Origin: an uncultured Paracoccaceae bacterium
Lineage (GTDB): Bacteria; Pseudomonadota; Alphaproteobacteria; Rhodobacterales; Rhodobacteraceae
Direction: 5' to 3'
Length of the DNA stretch: 64,000 nucleotides
Assembly (NCBI GenBank): GCA_947499635.1
Contig: CANMPD010000001.1
Location: 1-64,000, forward strand
The notes below the pieces were generated by a model. The model did not search any database, was not told the DNA's origin, and worked only from the letters and a program-made list of their open reading frames with translations. The translations under genes and the position numbers were made by a program. Positions 62,142 to 64,000 of this stretch are shown here, piece by piece. Numbering within the stretch: position 1 is the stretch's first letter; each line of letters opens with the position of its first letter.

Positions 62142-63641
62142 TTAATCCATGGCCTTAAAGTTAAATTCACCGCCGTCTTTGATGCCAGAGAACCAGCGTG
62201 CAGTGACTGTTTTAGTTCGTGTATAGAACTTAAACGCGTCGGGACCGTATTGGTTCAGGTCACCAAATGCAGATTTTTTCCAGCCGCCAAAGCTGTGGTA
62301 GGACAGGGGCACAGGGATTGGGAAGTTGATGCCGACCATGCCCACATTGACCCGGTGGGCAAAGTCACGGGCTGTGTCTCCGTCTGCGGTGTAGATGGCG
62401 GTGCCGTTGCCATAGGCGTTGTCACGCACCAGAGTGAGGGCGTCCTCATAGGTGTCCATGCGTACGGTTGACAGGACAGGGCCAAAAATTTCTTCTTGGT
62501 AGATGTCCATATCGGCTGTGACATTGTCAAACAGGGTCGGGCCGACAAAGTTACCACTTTCATACCCTTGAAGCGTCAAACCGCGCCCGTCAGTGACCAA
62601 TTTCGCGCCTTGAGCCACGCCACTGTCAATGAGGCCTTCGATACGAGATTTGGCCGCAGGGGTGATAACGGGACCAAAGTCGATGTCTTCGCCGGCGGTG
62701 TAAGGGCCGACTTTAAGCTTTTCGATGCGAGGGACCAATTTTTCAATCAAACGATCCGCGGTTTCCTGCCCGACAGGGACGGCGACCGAAATAGCCATGC
62801 AGCGTTCGCCTGCGGCACCAAAACCTGCGCCCATCAGTGCGTCAGCGGCTTTGTCCAGATCTGCGTCGGGCATGATCAACATATGGTTTTTCGCGCCGCC
62901 AAAACACTGTGCGCGTTTTCCGTTGGTGGCGGCACGGCCATAGATATATTGCGCAATCGGAGTGGAGCCCACAAAGCCGACGGCCTGGATGGTGTCATTG
63001 TCAAGCAGGGCATCCACGGCTTCTTTGTCCCCATTTACAACTTGCAGAACACCATCAGGCAGACCAGCCTGTTGCAGCAATTCAGCCAGATACAACGCGG
63101 TTGAGGGGACGCGTTCAGATGGTTTGAGGATCATTGCGTTTCCGCAAGACAGGGCAGGTGCCATTTTCCAGAGCGGGATCATCGCCGGAAAGTTAAAGGG
63201 TGTGATGCCTGCAACGACGCCCAAAGGCTGACGCATGGAGTATAGGTCGATACCCGGACCGCCTGCATCAGTGTATTCGCCTTTGAGCATATGTGGCGCG
63301 CCCATGCAGACTTCGACCACTTCAAGGCCACGCTGCACATCACCACGGGCATCGGGCAGGGTTTTACCGTGCTCGCGCGAGACCAATTCGGCCAGTGTGT
63401 CCATGTGTTCGTTGATCAATGCAGCGAATTTCATCATGACACGGGCGCGTTTTTGAGGGTTTGTCGCAGCCCAGCCGATTTGTGCTTCAGCGGCTTTGGC
63501 CACGGCAGCGTCGATCTCGTCTTTGGTGGCGAGAGGCACTGTGGCCAGTTTTTCGCCTGTGGCGGGACTTTGGATATCCGCAAAGCGTCCGGAGGTACCG
63601 GTGGTTTTTTCGCCGTTGATGAAATGGGTTAGCTCTTGCAT
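62142..63641 (-). CDS. mmsA: Methylmalonate-semialdehyde dehydrogenase (CoA-acylating)
   Basis: A 499-residue aldehyde dehydrogenase of valine and pyrimidine degradation, oxidising methylmalonate or malonate semialdehyde to propionyl- or acetyl-CoA. Catalytic Cys281 is in FGAAGERCMAISVAV. The segment QCFGGAKNHMLIMPDADLDK replaces the general-base glutamate region of ordinary aldehyde dehydrogenases, which is typical of the CoA-acylating type. TPFNFPAMIPLWKMAPALSC and MVGINFPIPVPLSYHSFGGW also fit. Divergent from a LysR gene with palindromes between. Confidence 0.94.
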   Translation of the reverse strand: MQELTHFINGEKTTGTSGRFADIQSPATGEKLATVPLATKDEIDAAVAKAAEAQIGWAATNPQKRARVMMKFAALINEHMDTLAELVSREHGKTLPDARGDVQRGLEVVEVCMGAPHMLKGEYTDAGGPGIDLYSMRQPLGVVAGITPFNFPAMIPLWKMAPALSCGNAMILKPSERVPSTALYLAELLQQAGLPDGVLQVVNGDKEAVDALLDNDTIQAVGFVGSTPIAQYIYGRAATNGKRAQCFGGAKNHMLIMPDADLDKAADALMGAGFGAAGERCMAISVAVPVGQETADRLIEKLVPRIEKLKVGPYTAGEDIDFGPVITPAAKSRIEGLIDSGVAQGAKLVTDGRGLTLQGYESGNFVGPTLFDNVTADMDIYQEEIFGPVLSTVRMDTYEDALTLVRDNAYGNGTAIYTADGDTARDFAHRVNVGMVGINFPIPVPLSYHSFGGWKKSAFGDLNQYGPDAFKFYTRTKTVTARWFSGIKDGGEFNFKAMD

Positions 63642-63669
63642 GGCAAGTCTCCGCAGGGGTCAAGGTGTG

Positions 63670-63686
63670 TGCAAGTTAATCTTGCA
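63670..63686. promoter_or_regulatory. Palindrome upstream of mmsA, candidate operator
   Basis: TGCAAG-TTAAT-CTTGCA is a perfect 6-bp inverted repeat, 29 bp upstream of the mmsA start; a second CTTGCA half-site lies at 63723-63728. It is a candidate site for the divergent LysR regulator. Confidence 0.5.
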
Positions 63687-63737
63687 AAATACCAGCGCCA
63701 AGAGGAAATATTTCAAATAGGACTTGCATAAACGCAA

Positions 63738-63758
63738 TGGTTAATCTTCCATTAACCA
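63738..63758. promoter_or_regulatory. CtrA-like box, TTAA-N7-TTAA
   Basis: TGGTTAAT-CTTCC-ATTAACCA is a perfect 8-bp inverted repeat and at the same time contains TTAA-N7-TTAA (63741-63755), the full CtrA recognition pattern, 48 bp upstream of the LysR start. CtrA binding is inference. Confidence 0.5.
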
Positions 63759-63805
63759 CGAAGCAGATAACAACAGACAACAAAAATTAAGACAGGGCCA
63801 TTTCA

Positions 63806-64000
63806 ATGGATGCGCAATGGGATGACATGAAAGTATTTCTCGCCGTGGCGCGAGAAAGTAGCCTGTCGGGGGCGGGGCGTGTGTTGAAAATGGATCCCGC
63901 CACGGTTGGACGGCGCATTGCGCGGTTCGAAGAGGCGATTGGAACCACATTATTCATAAAGTCACCGCAAGGCTATGCGATTACTCCTGCAGGTGATCGT
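63806..64000 (+). CDS. LysR-family regulator, 5' part (cut by window end)
   Basis: The first 65 codons of a LysR regulator: MDAQWDDMKVFLAVARESSL then SGAGRVLKMDPATVGRRIARFEEAIGTTLF, the winged helix-turn-helix. It continues past the window. Divergent from mmsA, so a local regulator of valine or propionate-type catabolism is plausible but unproven. Confidence 0.85.
   Translation, partial: MDAQWDDMKVFLAVARESSLSGAGRVLKMDPATVGRRIARFEEAIGTTLFIKSPQGYAITPAGDR

Overview
The window is chromosomal DNA from an alphaproteobacterium of the family Rhodobacteraceae (marine Roseobacter group). This rests on a full-length gene transfer agent (GTA) cluster of the Rhodobacter capsulatus RcGTA type, two proteins with VPLPA-CTERM sorting tails, a pdhA-pdhB-pdhC operon in which both PdhB and PdhC begin with a lipoyl domain, and many roseobacter-style housekeeping proteins. 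Genus cannot be fixed from sequence alone. No tRNA, CRISPR array, insertion sequence or integrase was seen.

Layout. 1-362: gene-poor end with a terminator, a run of 28 C and a perfect hairpin. 363-3790: gatC-gatA, an Excalibur-type lipoprotein and an AmpD-like amidase. 3823-4241: RNase P RNA. 4490-13853: housekeeping and regulatory genes (rpmG, a GFA-family protein, a small CPKCG protein, a Bax inhibitor-1 protein, a DUF1127 protein divergent from a LysR regulator, an XRE regulator, hisN, guaD, mgtE, 5-formyl-THF cyclo-ligase). 14050-28607: GTA structural cluster g1 to g15 in canonical order (terminase, portal, protease, capsid, connectors, tail tube, tape measure, baseplate, cell-wall peptidase, megatron) plus one trailing small gene. 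28729-31272: cold-shock gene with a short leader ORF, cysE and a sulfotransferase-like gene. 31372-37947 (minus strand): pdhC, pdhB, pdhA, a VPLPA-CTERM protein, ftsB-like and pgk. 38177-43054: two overlapping cyclophilins, bactofilin with an M23 peptidase, a DUF455 ferritin-like protein and a Bcp peroxiredoxin. 43104-51552: a large AsmA/YhdP-like protein, queA, an MFS transporter, DUF924 and lpd. 51722-56552: second VPLPA-CTERM protein, a second MFS transporter and uvrA. 56693-60276: a visibly AT-richer pair of TPR/O-GlcNAc-transferase-like genes. 60299-64000: L,D-transpeptidase, alpha/beta hydrolase, mmsA and the start of a divergent LysR gene cut by the window end.

How parts work together. 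PdhA/PdhB/PdhC and the separately encoded Lpd form the pyruvate dehydrogenase complex; a near-identical 20-bp palindromic element lies upstream of both pdhA and lpd, suggesting one shared regulator. The GTA genes would build a small phage-like particle that packages host DNA. Bactofilin/M23, the amidase, the L,D-transpeptidase and the ftsB-like gene concern cell wall and division. The most unusual items for follow-up are the shared pdh/lpd operator, the cspA leader ORF, the tandem O-GlcNAc-transferase-like genes, a CtrA-type box at the mmsA/LysR divergent promoter, the structured repeat-bearing spacer between bcp and the DUF455 gene, and the 28-C tract.
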